Assembly: GCA_047602575.1 (NCBI GenBank)
Contig: JASGGY010000003.1
Coordinates: 682,001 to 746,000, forward strand
Origin: UBA1366 sp047602575
GTDB lineage: Bacteria > Bacillota > Clostridia > Oscillospirales > Ruminococcaceae
Direction: 5' to 3'
DNA: 64,000 nucleotides
The notes under the pieces were generated by a model, which was not told the DNA's origin, searched no databases, and worked only from the letters and a program-made list of their open reading frames with translations. Below are positions 41,189 through 49,105 of the stretch, piece by piece. The number at the start of each line of letters is the position of its first letter. Positions within the stretch are counted from its first letter, which is position 1. The position numbers were made by a program, and so were the translations under genes.

Positions 41189-42536
41189 AATTCTCAAGAG
41201 CATGGTTTTCTGGATGGCGTGGGTAATCATCCCGCTGGCGATGGAAATCATTCCGGCGATCGGCGGCTTCTTCCTGCTGCTGCGCAAGCACCGCAAAAAG
41301 CAAACCCAGCGCCTTCCGCTGAAGTATCCGGAGATCACGCTGATTATCCCGATTTACAACTCCGCGGAAACGCTTGAGGGCTGTCTGCGCTCGGTGTACG
41401 AAAGCCGCTATCCGGCGGAGCTGATCAGCATCATGCTCGTTGACAACAAGAGCCGCGACGAAAGCTTTCAGGTGTTCTGCCGGTGTCAGGAGCTGTTTCC
41501 GGAGCTTTCGATGCAGTGGCTTAAGGCGCGTCAGGGCAAGTCAAAAGCCCTCAACCTCGCCCTGTTCAGCAGCCGTGGGAAATACATCCTCCACATCGAC
41601 AGCGACGGCAAGCTTGAGCCGGACGCGTTGCGCGCGATGGTGGAACGCTTTGAGGCGGAGCCGGACATCGACTGCCTGACCGGCGCTGTGCTGACCGACC
41701 CCGCACTGGTGGAGGCCACCGACCGGCGCGCGATGCGGCTGTTCCGGCGCTGTGAGTTTCTGGAATATTGTCAGGCGTTTCTGGCAGGACGCAATTTCCA
41801 GTCCGAGCTGGACAGCATCTACACCCTATCCGGCGCGTTCTCGGCATTCCGGAAAAGCACCATCCTCAAAACCCAGCTTTATAACACCGACACCGTCTGC
41901 GAGGACACGCACGTTACCTTTCAGATCCGCAAGCTGATGAACAAAAGTGTCAAGCTCTGCGAAAACGCGCTGTTTTTCGTCGATCCCATCGAGAACCTCG
42001 GAAAGCTCTACACCCAGCGCCAGCGCTGGCAGACCGGCGAGCTGGAGGTTTCGCATATGTTCCTGTCGCGCGATATGCGCACAAAACGGTTCTTCAATGA
42101 CTTTATGGTGCGCGTGCTGGCATACGACCACACCTTTGCGTTCCCGCGGATGATCTGGTATTTCGCGCTGATCTGTCTGGCGTTTCTCAACTATCCGTTC
42201 GCGCTGATCGCGGGATCGGTGGTGCTGCTGTATGTGCTGTATGTGATTTCTGGCACGCTCTATTTCTTCAACGTGCGTGCCTATCTGGAAAAAATGCCCG
42301 CGCTGCGCCGGTATTATGTCCGCTGCTGGTATCTGCTGCCGGCGATGCCGCTGTATAATTTCTACGGCTTCTGGATCCGCTTTGCCGGCATCATCAACAG
42401 CATCAAATCCCGTAGCGGCTGGAAAACCCGCACCTTTGCCGAGGAACGGCAGGCGTTTTCCGGCATTCTCCGGCGTGACTTCGCGCCGCTGGCGCGGTTT
42501 CTCAAAAAAGCGCGGCACTTTGTCAGTTCCAAATAA
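41169..42536 (+). CDS. XrtG-associated family 2 glycosyltransferase
   Basis: 455 residues. Cellulose-synthase-like GT2: membrane helix near 10-35, catalytic domain with D92, D144-x-D146, acceptor E245-D246 and Q-x-x-R-W at 283-287, then three C-terminal helices. This pattern is of processive polysaccharide synthases and belongs to the group linked with XrtG. It probably makes or extends a surface glycan at the membrane; product unknown. Confidence 0.9.
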   Translation: MELILYKILKSMVFWMAWVIIPLAMEIIPAIGGFFLLLRKHRKKQTQRLPLKYPEITLIIPIYNSAETLEGCLRSVYESRYPAELISIMLVDNKSRDESFQVFCRCQELFPELSMQWLKARQGKSKALNLALFSSRGKYILHIDSDGKLEPDALRAMVERFEAEPDIDCLTGAVLTDPALVEATDRRAMRLFRRCEFLEYCQAFLAGRNFQSELDSIYTLSGAFSAFRKSTILKTQLYNTDTVCEDTHVTFQIRKLMNKSVKLCENALFFVDPIENLGKLYTQRQRWQTGELEVSHMFLSRDMRTKRFFNDFMVRVLAYDHTFAFPRMIWYFALICLAFLNYPFALIAGSVVLLYVLYVISGTLYFFNVRAYLEKMPALRRYYVRCWYLLPAMPLYNFYGFWIRFAGIINSIKSRSGWKTRTFAEERQAFSGILRRDFAPLARFLKKARHFVSSK

Positions 42537-42562
42537 TCCCCTGAAAAGGAGTTTTCTTGACG

Positions 42563-43678
42563 ATGAAATCCAAACTGTCCCAGCTTGTCACCTACTGGAC
42601 AGCCGTCCTTGCGGCGGTGTTGTTCAGCATACTTGCGGTTGTGCTGCTCAATGCGCAGACCGACCGGCTGCGGTATGACTATCTCGCCGCGCAGGCGGAT
42701 CTTCTGCGCACGGCGGTCAACACCGCGGAGATTTCCATTCAGGCGGCGGACAGCGAGGACGCGGTGCTTGCCGCGATAAAAAACCAGCCGCAGGACGCGG
42801 CGGCATACTGGTTTCTGGCAAGCGGCGAAACGGTTTTGTTTGAACGAAACGACGCCGTGACCGCGGAAGTCGCAGGGCTGACTTATGACCAGTTGCGCGA
42901 CCGTTATCTGCGCGCAGGCGGCAGCGGCATTTCCGACTATATGAATCTGCTCGGCGGCGGGGGTGATTTTTCGGCGCTTGTGACGACCGACAATGCCTAC
43001 GGCGCAGTGCTCATCACCGCCGGTCACGCACAAGCCGCCGGTAAAACCTACACCGTTGCCGTCTGCATCCAGCAAAGCATTCTGCTTGAGCGCGGCGGAA
43101 TCGTCGAGCGCATTCTGTTCTTGCGGATTCTAACCGCCGCGCTTTGTCTGGTGGTTGTGGGCGCGACGCTGACGGGCGTTTGGCTGCGGTACCGCGCACG
43201 GCTGCGCATTGCAAGGCTTGAAAATGATCTGACAGAAAAAAACCTCGTCCTCGCCCAACTGCAGGATCGCCTTGTTCACAGCACCGCCGAGCCTGCCGAC
43301 CCGCAGACCGACCCCGCGACAGGCTTGTACAGCCGCCGCTTTTTGGAGTCGGTGCTGGCGAAAATCGACGCGCGCGATCCGGACGGCGCAGGCTTTGCCG
43401 TTATTCGCACTGATGGCATTGACCCCGCACACCTGCGCGAAGCCGCCGCCGCCGTCACCCGCCTGACCGAGGAAACCGATCTGTGCTGCGCCGCCGCACA
43501 GAACGCAATCGTTGTCATCAAGCTGCGCACCAGTGGTGAAATTCTCGCCGCCTTTGCCCAAGCCGTTACCACACAGCTCACCCCCCTCGCCGCTGCCCCC
43601 GTCCCCGTCGCTCACGCGCTGCGCCCCGCCGGCGAGCCCTCGCTTGCCACACTGGCGCGCTTATTGGGAACAGAATAA
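42563..43678 (+). CDS. Membrane sensor with degenerate GGDEF domain
   Basis: 371 residues from the ATG at 42563. TM1 about 8-30, an extracytoplasmic domain of about 145 residues, TM2 about 183-206, a short coiled linker, then a GGDEF-like domain starting D-P-A-T-G-L-Y-S-R-R-F-L-E. Where the G-G-D/E-E-F loop should be the sequence reads A-A-A-Q-N-A-I-V-V-I, and the metal-binding D-x-D-x-F-K is also absent, so no c-di-GMP synthesis is expected. It follows the glycosyltransferase by 26 bp and may be a regulatory partner of it. Confidence 0.8.
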   Translation: MKSKLSQLVTYWTAVLAAVLFSILAVVLLNAQTDRLRYDYLAAQADLLRTAVNTAEISIQAADSEDAVLAAIKNQPQDAAAYWFLASGETVLFERNDAVTAEVAGLTYDQLRDRYLRAGGSGISDYMNLLGGGGDFSALVTTDNAYGAVLITAGHAQAAGKTYTVAVCIQQSILLERGGIVERILFLRILTAALCLVVVGATLTGVWLRYRARLRIARLENDLTEKNLVLAQLQDRLVHSTAEPADPQTDPATGLYSRRFLESVLAKIDARDPDGAGFAVIRTDGIDPAHLREAAAAVTRLTEETDLCCAAAQNAIVVIKLRTSGEILAAFAQAVTTQLTPLAAAPVPVAHALRPAGEPSLATLARLLGTE

Positions 43679-43850
43679 CGCTGCGTGCGGCAGATCAGAC
43701 GATGGCTAAAACTTGACCAAAGGGGGCATGTCCCCTTTGGAAACCCGTTATTTTATGCACAGTACTTTGATTTGCTTCGTCAATTTGTGCTTACGCACGG
43801 CTTTGTGATTTCATTAGGACGCTCGAAAGTTGAGCATATACTTTTCTTTC
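43679..43850 (+). repeat. Dispersed palindromic repeat, copy C
   Basis: Lies inside the XrtG operon, in the 272-bp gap before the stand-alone PTPS gene. The palindrome at 43717-43740 has arms CCAAAGGGG and CCCCTTTGG with inner GCAT/GT; compared with copies B and D both arms changed together (GGGTAC to GGGGGC, GTACCC to GTCCCC). The tail is one base shorter than in the other copies. Some degraded upstream hairpin sequence (GCTGCGTGCGGCAG) is left. Confidence 0.75.
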
Positions 43851-43950
43851 GTCTGCGGGCCGGCACTTTAAATGAGTGGCACGAATACAATGCGGTGTTT
43901 TCCAAGCTGATTTTGGAATATTTCTCTTGATTTGAAAGGATTTTCTTTGT

Positions 43951-44421
43951 ATGAAATACAGCCAGTATAAATTCAAGTTTTATCTCAACGCCAACCACGC
44001 GATTTACCTGCGCGGGGTACTTGGGCAGAACCACCCGCACACATGGGAAATCACCCTCGACACCATCAAGGTGCGTGATGAGTTCGTTCAGTTCGACGCG
44101 GTCGAAAAATCCGTTGAGGCGTATCTATCCGTCTTTCAGGATCAGGACATCAATCGCTGCGAGCCGTTCACGGTGATCAACCCGACGCTCGAGAACATCT
44201 GCGCGTTTTTCAAAACCGAGCTGGCGCGGATTTTCGCGAAAAGCGGCTGGCTGCTCACGCGCATTGAGCTTGCCGAAACGCCCACGCGTTCCTACATAAT
44301 CGACCGCACGGATGAAATTGACACGCTGATCGCGGAAGAACTCGCAATGGTTGCCGACGACGCATCGCTTGACGCAAGCGCCGAAAAAAAGCTGGATGCA
44401 ATTCTGGGCGCAAAAAATTAA
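43951..44421 (+). CDS. Stand-alone 6-pyruvoyl-tetrahydropterin-synthase-like protein
   Basis: 156 residues. PTPS-like with zinc-type ligands H16, H28 and H30 (Q-N-H-P-H-T-W-E), the same spacing type as the domain fused at the start of the first gene of the locus, plus a C-terminal Asp/Glu tail. PTPS-related small proteins are a known accessory of XrtG loci; the usual catalytic Cys of true PTPS is not recognisable. Function unknown. It is separated from the operon by repeat C but has the same orientation; no clear own promoter. Confidence 0.85.
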   Translation: MKYSQYKFKFYLNANHAIYLRGVLGQNHPHTWEITLDTIKVRDEFVQFDAVEKSVEAYLSVFQDQDINRCEPFTVINPTLENICAFFKTELARIFAKSGWLLTRIELAETPTRSYIIDRTDEIDTLIAEELAMVADDASLDASAEKKLDAILGAKN

Positions 44422-44429
44422 CTAAGCGC

Positions 44430-44458
44430 TTGACAAACATTTGTTTTCATGTTATCAT
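44430..44458 (+). promoter_or_regulatory. Promoter of the phage-tail-like gene
   Basis: TTGACA (44430-44435) and TATCAT (44453-44458), 17-bp spacer. Confidence 0.75.
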
Positions 44459-44481
44459 TGGAATAGAGAACAACAGTTTCT

Positions 44482-44512
44482 CCCGTCCTTGAAAAGGGGC
44501 GGATTTTTATTT
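44482..44512 (+). terminator. Leader hairpin with U-run before the phage-tail-like gene
   Basis: CCGTCC/GGGCGG stem (one G-T pair) followed by ATTTTTATTT, located between promoter and start codon. Looks like an attenuator-type terminator. Confidence 0.5.
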
Positions 44513-44539
44513 CATAAAACAATGAGAAGGAGTGGTTTG

Positions 44540-45226
44540 ATGACGGCGGAAATCTATGCACGGGAGAAATGGCTTGACACCGCGCCCATCGCGCGCCTGC
44601 TGCGCTGTCAGGAGGCGGACGCAGATGAGGTGATGATCCATCTGGCGCGTTGGTACGGGACGCTGGATCTGAGCGGGTTTACATTTTTGCTTACGGCGGT
44701 TTCGGTGCTGAACACCGCGGCGGTACAGACGCTGGAGCTGATCGCATACACCGACAAGGAGCTTGTGCTGCGCTGGAGGGTGACGGACTTGTTCACAGCG
44801 GTGGCAGGAAAGCTGACGCTTGAGCTGCGCGCGGCGGATGCGGACGGCGCGCACGTGGTGATTTTCACCGGCGAGCCGATCGACGTGGTCAGCCCGGTGG
44901 GCGGCGAGGGGCTGCTCACCCCGACGGTGACTGAGCAGTTCCTCAGCCGGCTGGCACAGCAGGTCGCCGATGCGCAGAACCAGCTCACCGCACGGGTGGG
45001 CGAAATCATGCAGAGCGTTTCCGACGCGCGCGCGCTGATCACCGCGCAAGCGGACGGCATCATGCAAAACGCCGGACAGCGCTTTCTGGATCATACGGAC
45101 TGGGACGCGTATTTTCTCGCAAACACCGTGCGTAGCGATGATGCGGCGAATCTGGTCCGCCTGACGCAGGCGCAGTATGACGCACTGACAGTGAAGAATC
45201 CGGCGACCTTGTATTGCATCTGCTGA
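44540..45226 (+). CDS. Orphan phage baseplate/tail-like protein
   Basis: 228 residues from the ATG at 44540 (AAGGAGTG). The N-terminal beta-rich part (to about 115) resembles upper-baseplate/BppU-type proteins of phages; a coiled helical middle (about 125-165) follows; the end L-T-Q-A-Q-Y-D-A-L-T-V-K-N-P-A-T-L-Y carries the common D-x-x-T-L-Y-type terminus of phage structural proteins. No other phage genes are nearby, so it is either a prophage remnant or a domesticated protein. Confidence 0.55.
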   Translation: MTAEIYAREKWLDTAPIARLLRCQEADADEVMIHLARWYGTLDLSGFTFLLTAVSVLNTAAVQTLELIAYTDKELVLRWRVTDLFTAVAGKLTLELRAADADGAHVVIFTGEPIDVVSPVGGEGLLTPTVTEQFLSRLAQQVADAQNQLTARVGEIMQSVSDARALITAQADGIMQNAGQRFLDHTDWDAYFLANTVRSDDAANLVRLTQAQYDALTVKNPATLYCIC

Positions 45227-45322
45227 AAAAACAGCGTCCGTTGTATAATTTTCCCATTTCATCCCATACTGTGAATGAACAGCGGCGCAGTCAGCCCGCT
45301 ACATACAGAAAGGACGAGGAAA

Positions 45323-45571
45323 ATGAAACGACTTGGCATGGCGGTTCTCATCGGATTTGTGTTCACAGTGTTTGCGGGGGCGGCGCAGGATTTCGGTTCG
45401 CGCAATGCGCAGGGCTTGTGCTTTTTATTTCCGTCGCTCAACATCGCGCCGGCGGTGGAGCTGGACGACACGCAGGAGGACGACGGCACGCTCGTGATTG
45501 CCGACGAGGGCGAGCCGGAGTTCCGGTTCGGGCTGTTTGATTTCATTAAGGGGATTTTTTCGGACAGTTAA
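45323..45571 (+). CDS. Small exported or membrane-anchored acidic protein
   Basis: 82 residues from the ATG at 45323 (GAGGAAA upstream). One hydrophobic N-terminal segment (about 4-24), then an acidic middle (D-D-T-Q-E-D-D) and a Phe/Gly-rich end (F-G-L-F-D-F-I-K-G-I-F). Unrecognised family. Follows the phage-tail-like gene by 96 bp with no separate promoter seen. Confidence 0.6.
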   Translation: MKRLGMAVLIGFVFTVFAGAAQDFGSRNAQGLCFLFPSLNIAPAVELDDTQEDDGTLVIADEGEPEFRFGLFDFIKGIFSDS

Positions 45572-45626
45572 TGCAGATATCATATTTTTAGCGTAATTTT
45601 TTGGACTGTTCATCCGATTTTGGCAG

Positions 45627-45655
45627 TTGACGCGGCGGGAAATCTGTGGTATGAT
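45627..45655 (+). promoter_or_regulatory. Promoter of addB-addA
   Basis: TTGACG (45627-45632) and TATGAT (45650-45655), 17-bp spacer. Confidence 0.7.
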
Positions 45656-45679
45656 TTGTTTAACCCGCAAAGACCGAAT

Positions 45680-45720
45680 GCCTCCGTGCGCGGGAAACCG
45701 TGCGCGGGGGCTTTTTATTT
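45680..45720 (+). terminator. Leader terminator-like hairpin before addB
   Basis: GCCTCCGTGC pairs with GCGCGGGGGC (wobble pairs), followed by TTTTTATTT, 20 nt before the ATG at 45740. Similar in place and shape to the one at 44482, suggesting attenuation or a leader that ends a fraction of transcripts. Confidence 0.5.
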
Positions 45721-45739
45721 CGGAAAGGACGTTTTCACG

Positions 45740-48700
45740 ATGTTCACAACACTCACCGCCCCTGCCGAAGCGCCGCTCGCCGCCGAAATTCTGCGGCGCG
45801 CCGCGTCGTCTTTTTCCGCTGGCAAACCGACGCTCATCATCGTGCCGGATCAGTTTTCGTTCGAGTATGAAAAAAACCTGTACATCGCGCTGGGCGCCAG
45901 TTCAAACGGCATCCAGGCAGCCGGCTTTAACCGCCTCTGCACGCTGATTGAGCAGGAATACGCGGTCAGCGCCGGTGCGGATGCGGACGACAACACGCGC
46001 GCGATCCTGATGTTCCGCGCGATGAAGCGCCTGAAATCGGAGGGCGGCGCCCAGTATTACGGCAAGCTGCTTGACCGGAGCTATTTTCTCGGCGACCTGC
46101 TGCATCTTGCCGACGACTGCGCGCAGTGTGCGGTTTCACCGGCGGGGCTGGAAGCGGCAGTGCCGTCGCTTTCCGGCTCGGCGCAGCGCAAAACCGCGGA
46201 TCTCGCGCAGCTGCTGACCTATTTTAACGCGGAGCTTTCCGCGCGCGGTCTGCGCGATCGGGTGCACGCGGTGCAGAAGGCTTGCGACACGGCGCGCGCG
46301 CACGGGGTTTTCTGCGGGTATGATGTGTACATAGACGGCTTCCGCAGCTTTTCGGCGGAGGAGCTGCACCTGCTCACCGTGATCATCGCGCAGGCGGGCA
46401 GCGTCACCGTTGGGCTGGTCTGCGGCGAAACCGAAAACCCGTCCGCATCGCCGTTTGCAGCAACCATCCGCACTGCGTCGGAGCTGCGCGACATCGCCGC
46501 CGGCTTCTCAAAGCCCTGTCGCACGACGGCGCTGGGTGCGCAGGTTTACGACTCTCCCGCGCTGGCGCAAATTGCGGACGGGCTTGCCGGCGGCGCTGCC
46601 GAAAAAGCGGCGGACGCGGACGGCTTTGCGCTTTACGCGGGCGCGGATGCGTATGAGGAATGCGATTTCGTTGCCGCGGACATCCGCCAGCTCATTCGCG
46701 AGGAGGGCGCTTCCCCGTCGGAAATCGCGGTCATCTGCCGGAATATTAACGGCTATGCGGCGGCACTGCACACGGCGTTCGCGCGCCATGAGCTGGCGCT
46801 TTTCATCGACGACAGCGCGGCGGTTTCGCAGTCGGCGCTGATGATTTATGTCTATTCCCTGCTCGAACTGCTTGTTCCGGCGGCCTACCGCACGGAGAGC
46901 ATTCTGAAATTCATCAAATCGCCCCTGTCGTTTTTCACCAGCCGCGAGGCGGCGGATTTAGAGGAATACTGCGCGGTGTGGAATGTGCAGGGCGAAATGT
47001 GGAAACAGCCCTTTACCGCGGGCGGCGGCGAGAAACCGGCGTATCTCAACGCACTGCGCGAGCGGCTGATTGCCCCGGCAGAGGAATTTAAATCGGCGTG
47101 CGCCGGTGCGTCGGCGCAGGACCTTTGCGCGGCGCTGGGCGTTCTGCTCAACCGCACATCGCTTTCAGAGCGCGCGTATGCCGTTTTAAAGCAGGCCGCC
47201 GATGACACCGACGAAACCGCACAGGAGCTTTCCGCGTGCTTTAAACAGCTCTGGTCGGCGTTCGTTTCGGTAGTCAACGCGATTTCCGACACGCTCGGCG
47301 ACGAACCGCTGACCGTGCGCCAGTTCGCAGAGCTGCTCAAGGCGATGCTTGCCCAGCTGAAAACCGCTTCCCCCCCGCAGAAGCTTGAAGCGGTGATCGC
47401 CGCCGACGCGGAGCATTCGCGCCTTGCGGGCATCCGGTATGCGTATGTGATCGGTGTCAACGACGGCGTGATGCCCCTCCCCCCCAAGGAGGACGGGCTG
47501 TTTTCCGACCGTGAGCGCAAGATGCTCGCGGATGCGGATGTCAAGCTCGGGACAAGCCTTCTGCGGCGCGGCGAAAACGAGCGGCTGACGTGCTTTCTGG
47601 CAATGACGACGGCGTCGCGGCGACTGACGGTGAGCTTCTGCGAAAGCGACGAAAAAGGCAAGCTTAGCCGTCCATCGCGGCTGATTTCGGAGCTGACGGG
47701 CTTTTTCAGAACGCTTCCCGTGCGCAGACGCAAAGATTTTCCGGCGGAATTTTTCTGCACGTGCCGGCGTGCGGCGTTTGATTTTTATGCGGAGAACGCC
47801 GGCAACAAGCTTTACCCCCCCGCTGAAATCGCGGCGGTGCGGGAGGCACTCTGCCGCGCGGGCGATGCGGCAAAGGTGGAATGGCTCGATCGCGCGGCGC
47901 AGCGGCATGAGCATACGCTTTCTGAAACAACGGCGCACCCGCTGTTTTTCCCGGGGGAGCTGTTTGCCTCCGCGACACAGACCGAGCAGTTTTTTCAATG
48001 TCCGTTTTCCTATTTTTGCAAATACGGATTGCGCATCCGCGTGCCGACAGTGATGGAGCTTGGGGCGCTCAACGCGGGGAGCCTGATCCACGGCGTCCTC
48101 CTCGCGCTGATGACCCTCCCCGGCGAGAAACCGCCGCGCTATAACCCCGACTTCCCGCAGTTTTCGCAGGAAGCGCTCGAGGCGGGCATCCGCGCGTTTT
48201 TCGCAAGCTTCACCGCGAACACGCTAGGCGGCGATTTCGGAAAAACACCGCGCTTTTTCTTTCAGCTCAAACGTCTGGAAACCGCCGCACTCGACGCGGC
48301 GCAGAACATTCAAGCGGAGCTGCGCGTGAGCAAATTTGTTCCAGCCGCGTTTGAATTCGGGCTTGCCCCCGATGGCGGAAACAGCATCCTGCGCATTGCG
48401 CTTGACGAAACCACAACCATGAACATTGTCGGCAGCGTTGATCGGGCGGATGTTTATACCGCGGAAAACGGCAAGCGCTATCTGCGCGTGGTGGATTATA
48501 AAACTGGCGGGAAGAAGCTCGATTTCGCGGAATTGTACAACGGGTTGAATTTACAGATGCTGATTTATCTGACCGCGCTGACCGAATGCGAAAATCCGCT
48601 GAAAAACGGCGGGGAGCTGGTTCCAGCGGGGATGGTCTATATGCCGGCTGGAACGGTGCAGAAGCTCGCGGACAGTAAAACGGTAAGCCCGCCTGACGCG

Positions 48701-49105
48701 TCGCCGGCACAAGTCCAAAAGGCGCTGAACTTCCGGCGCAACGGCATCATTCTGGCGGACGACGAGATTTATCAGGCGATGGATCAGGCACTGAGCGGGG
48801 ATTTTTCGCCGAAAAAGAACAAGAACGGCACGATGGATAAGCAGTATCATCTGGAAACGGAGAACTTCATGAAAGCGGCGGCGCGTTTTACGCGGGACAA
48901 GCTGCGCGAATTCGGCTGCGGACTGCGCGGCGGTGAGATTGCCGCGATGCCCGCGGGAAAAACAACACTTCCCTGCACCTACTGCGATTACTGGACGGTT
49001 TGCGGCAATTATAACCGCAAGGATGCTAAAAAAATCACAAGTGCCGACGCGGATCAGCTGAAAAAAACGCTTGCGGGCAAGGAGGATCACCATGACGGCG
49101 ACTGA
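45740..49105 (+). CDS. addB: AddB subunit of the ATP-dependent helicase-nuclease AddAB
   Basis: 1121 residues from the ATG at 45740; the upstream open frame is only leader. Double-strand break processing for RecA loading. N-terminal inactivated helicase-like region (I-I-V-P-D-Q-F-S-F-E-Y-E-K-N-L near residue 35), then a C-terminal RecB-type nuclease with V-V-D-Y-K-T-G and four-Cys iron-sulphur staple (C-P-F-S-Y-F-C near 755, C-T-Y-C-D-Y-W-x-x-C near 1085). Upstream of addA, with overlapping stop/start. Confidence 0.93.
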   Translation: MFTTLTAPAEAPLAAEILRRAASSFSAGKPTLIIVPDQFSFEYEKNLYIALGASSNGIQAAGFNRLCTLIEQEYAVSAGADADDNTRAILMFRAMKRLKSEGGAQYYGKLLDRSYFLGDLLHLADDCAQCAVSPAGLEAAVPSLSGSAQRKTADLAQLLTYFNAELSARGLRDRVHAVQKACDTARAHGVFCGYDVYIDGFRSFSAEELHLLTVIIAQAGSVTVGLVCGETENPSASPFAATIRTASELRDIAAGFSKPCRTTALGAQVYDSPALAQIADGLAGGAAEKAADADGFALYAGADAYEECDFVAADIRQLIREEGASPSEIAVICRNINGYAAALHTAFARHELALFIDDSAAVSQSALMIYVYSLLELLVPAAYRTESILKFIKSPLSFFTSREAADLEEYCAVWNVQGEMWKQPFTAGGGEKPAYLNALRERLIAPAEEFKSACAGASAQDLCAALGVLLNRTSLSERAYAVLKQAADDTDETAQELSACFKQLWSAFVSVVNAISDTLGDEPLTVRQFAELLKAMLAQLKTASPPQKLEAVIAADAEHSRLAGIRYAYVIGVNDGVMPLPPKEDGLFSDRERKMLADADVKLGTSLLRRGENERLTCFLAMTTASRRLTVSFCESDEKGKLSRPSRLISELTGFFRTLPVRRRKDFPAEFFCTCRRAAFDFYAENAGNKLYPPAEIAAVREALCRAGDAAKVEWLDRAAQRHEHTLSETTAHPLFFPGELFASATQTEQFFQCPFSYFCKYGLRIRVPTVMELGALNAGSLIHGVLLALMTLPGEKPPRYNPDFPQFSQEALEAGIRAFFASFTANTLGGDFGKTPRFFFQLKRLETAALDAAQNIQAELRVSKFVPAAFEFGLAPDGGNSILRIALDETTTMNIVGSVDRADVYTAENGKRYLRVVDYKTGGKKLDFAELYNGLNLQMLIYLTALTECENPLKNGGELVPAGMVYMPAGTVQKLADSKTVSPPDASPAQVQKALNFRRNGIILADDEIYQAMDQALSGDFSPKKNKNGTMDKQYHLETENFMKAAARFTRDKLREFGCGLRGGEIAAMPAGKTTLPCTYCDYWTVCGNYNRKDAKKITSADADQLKKTLAGKEDHHDGD

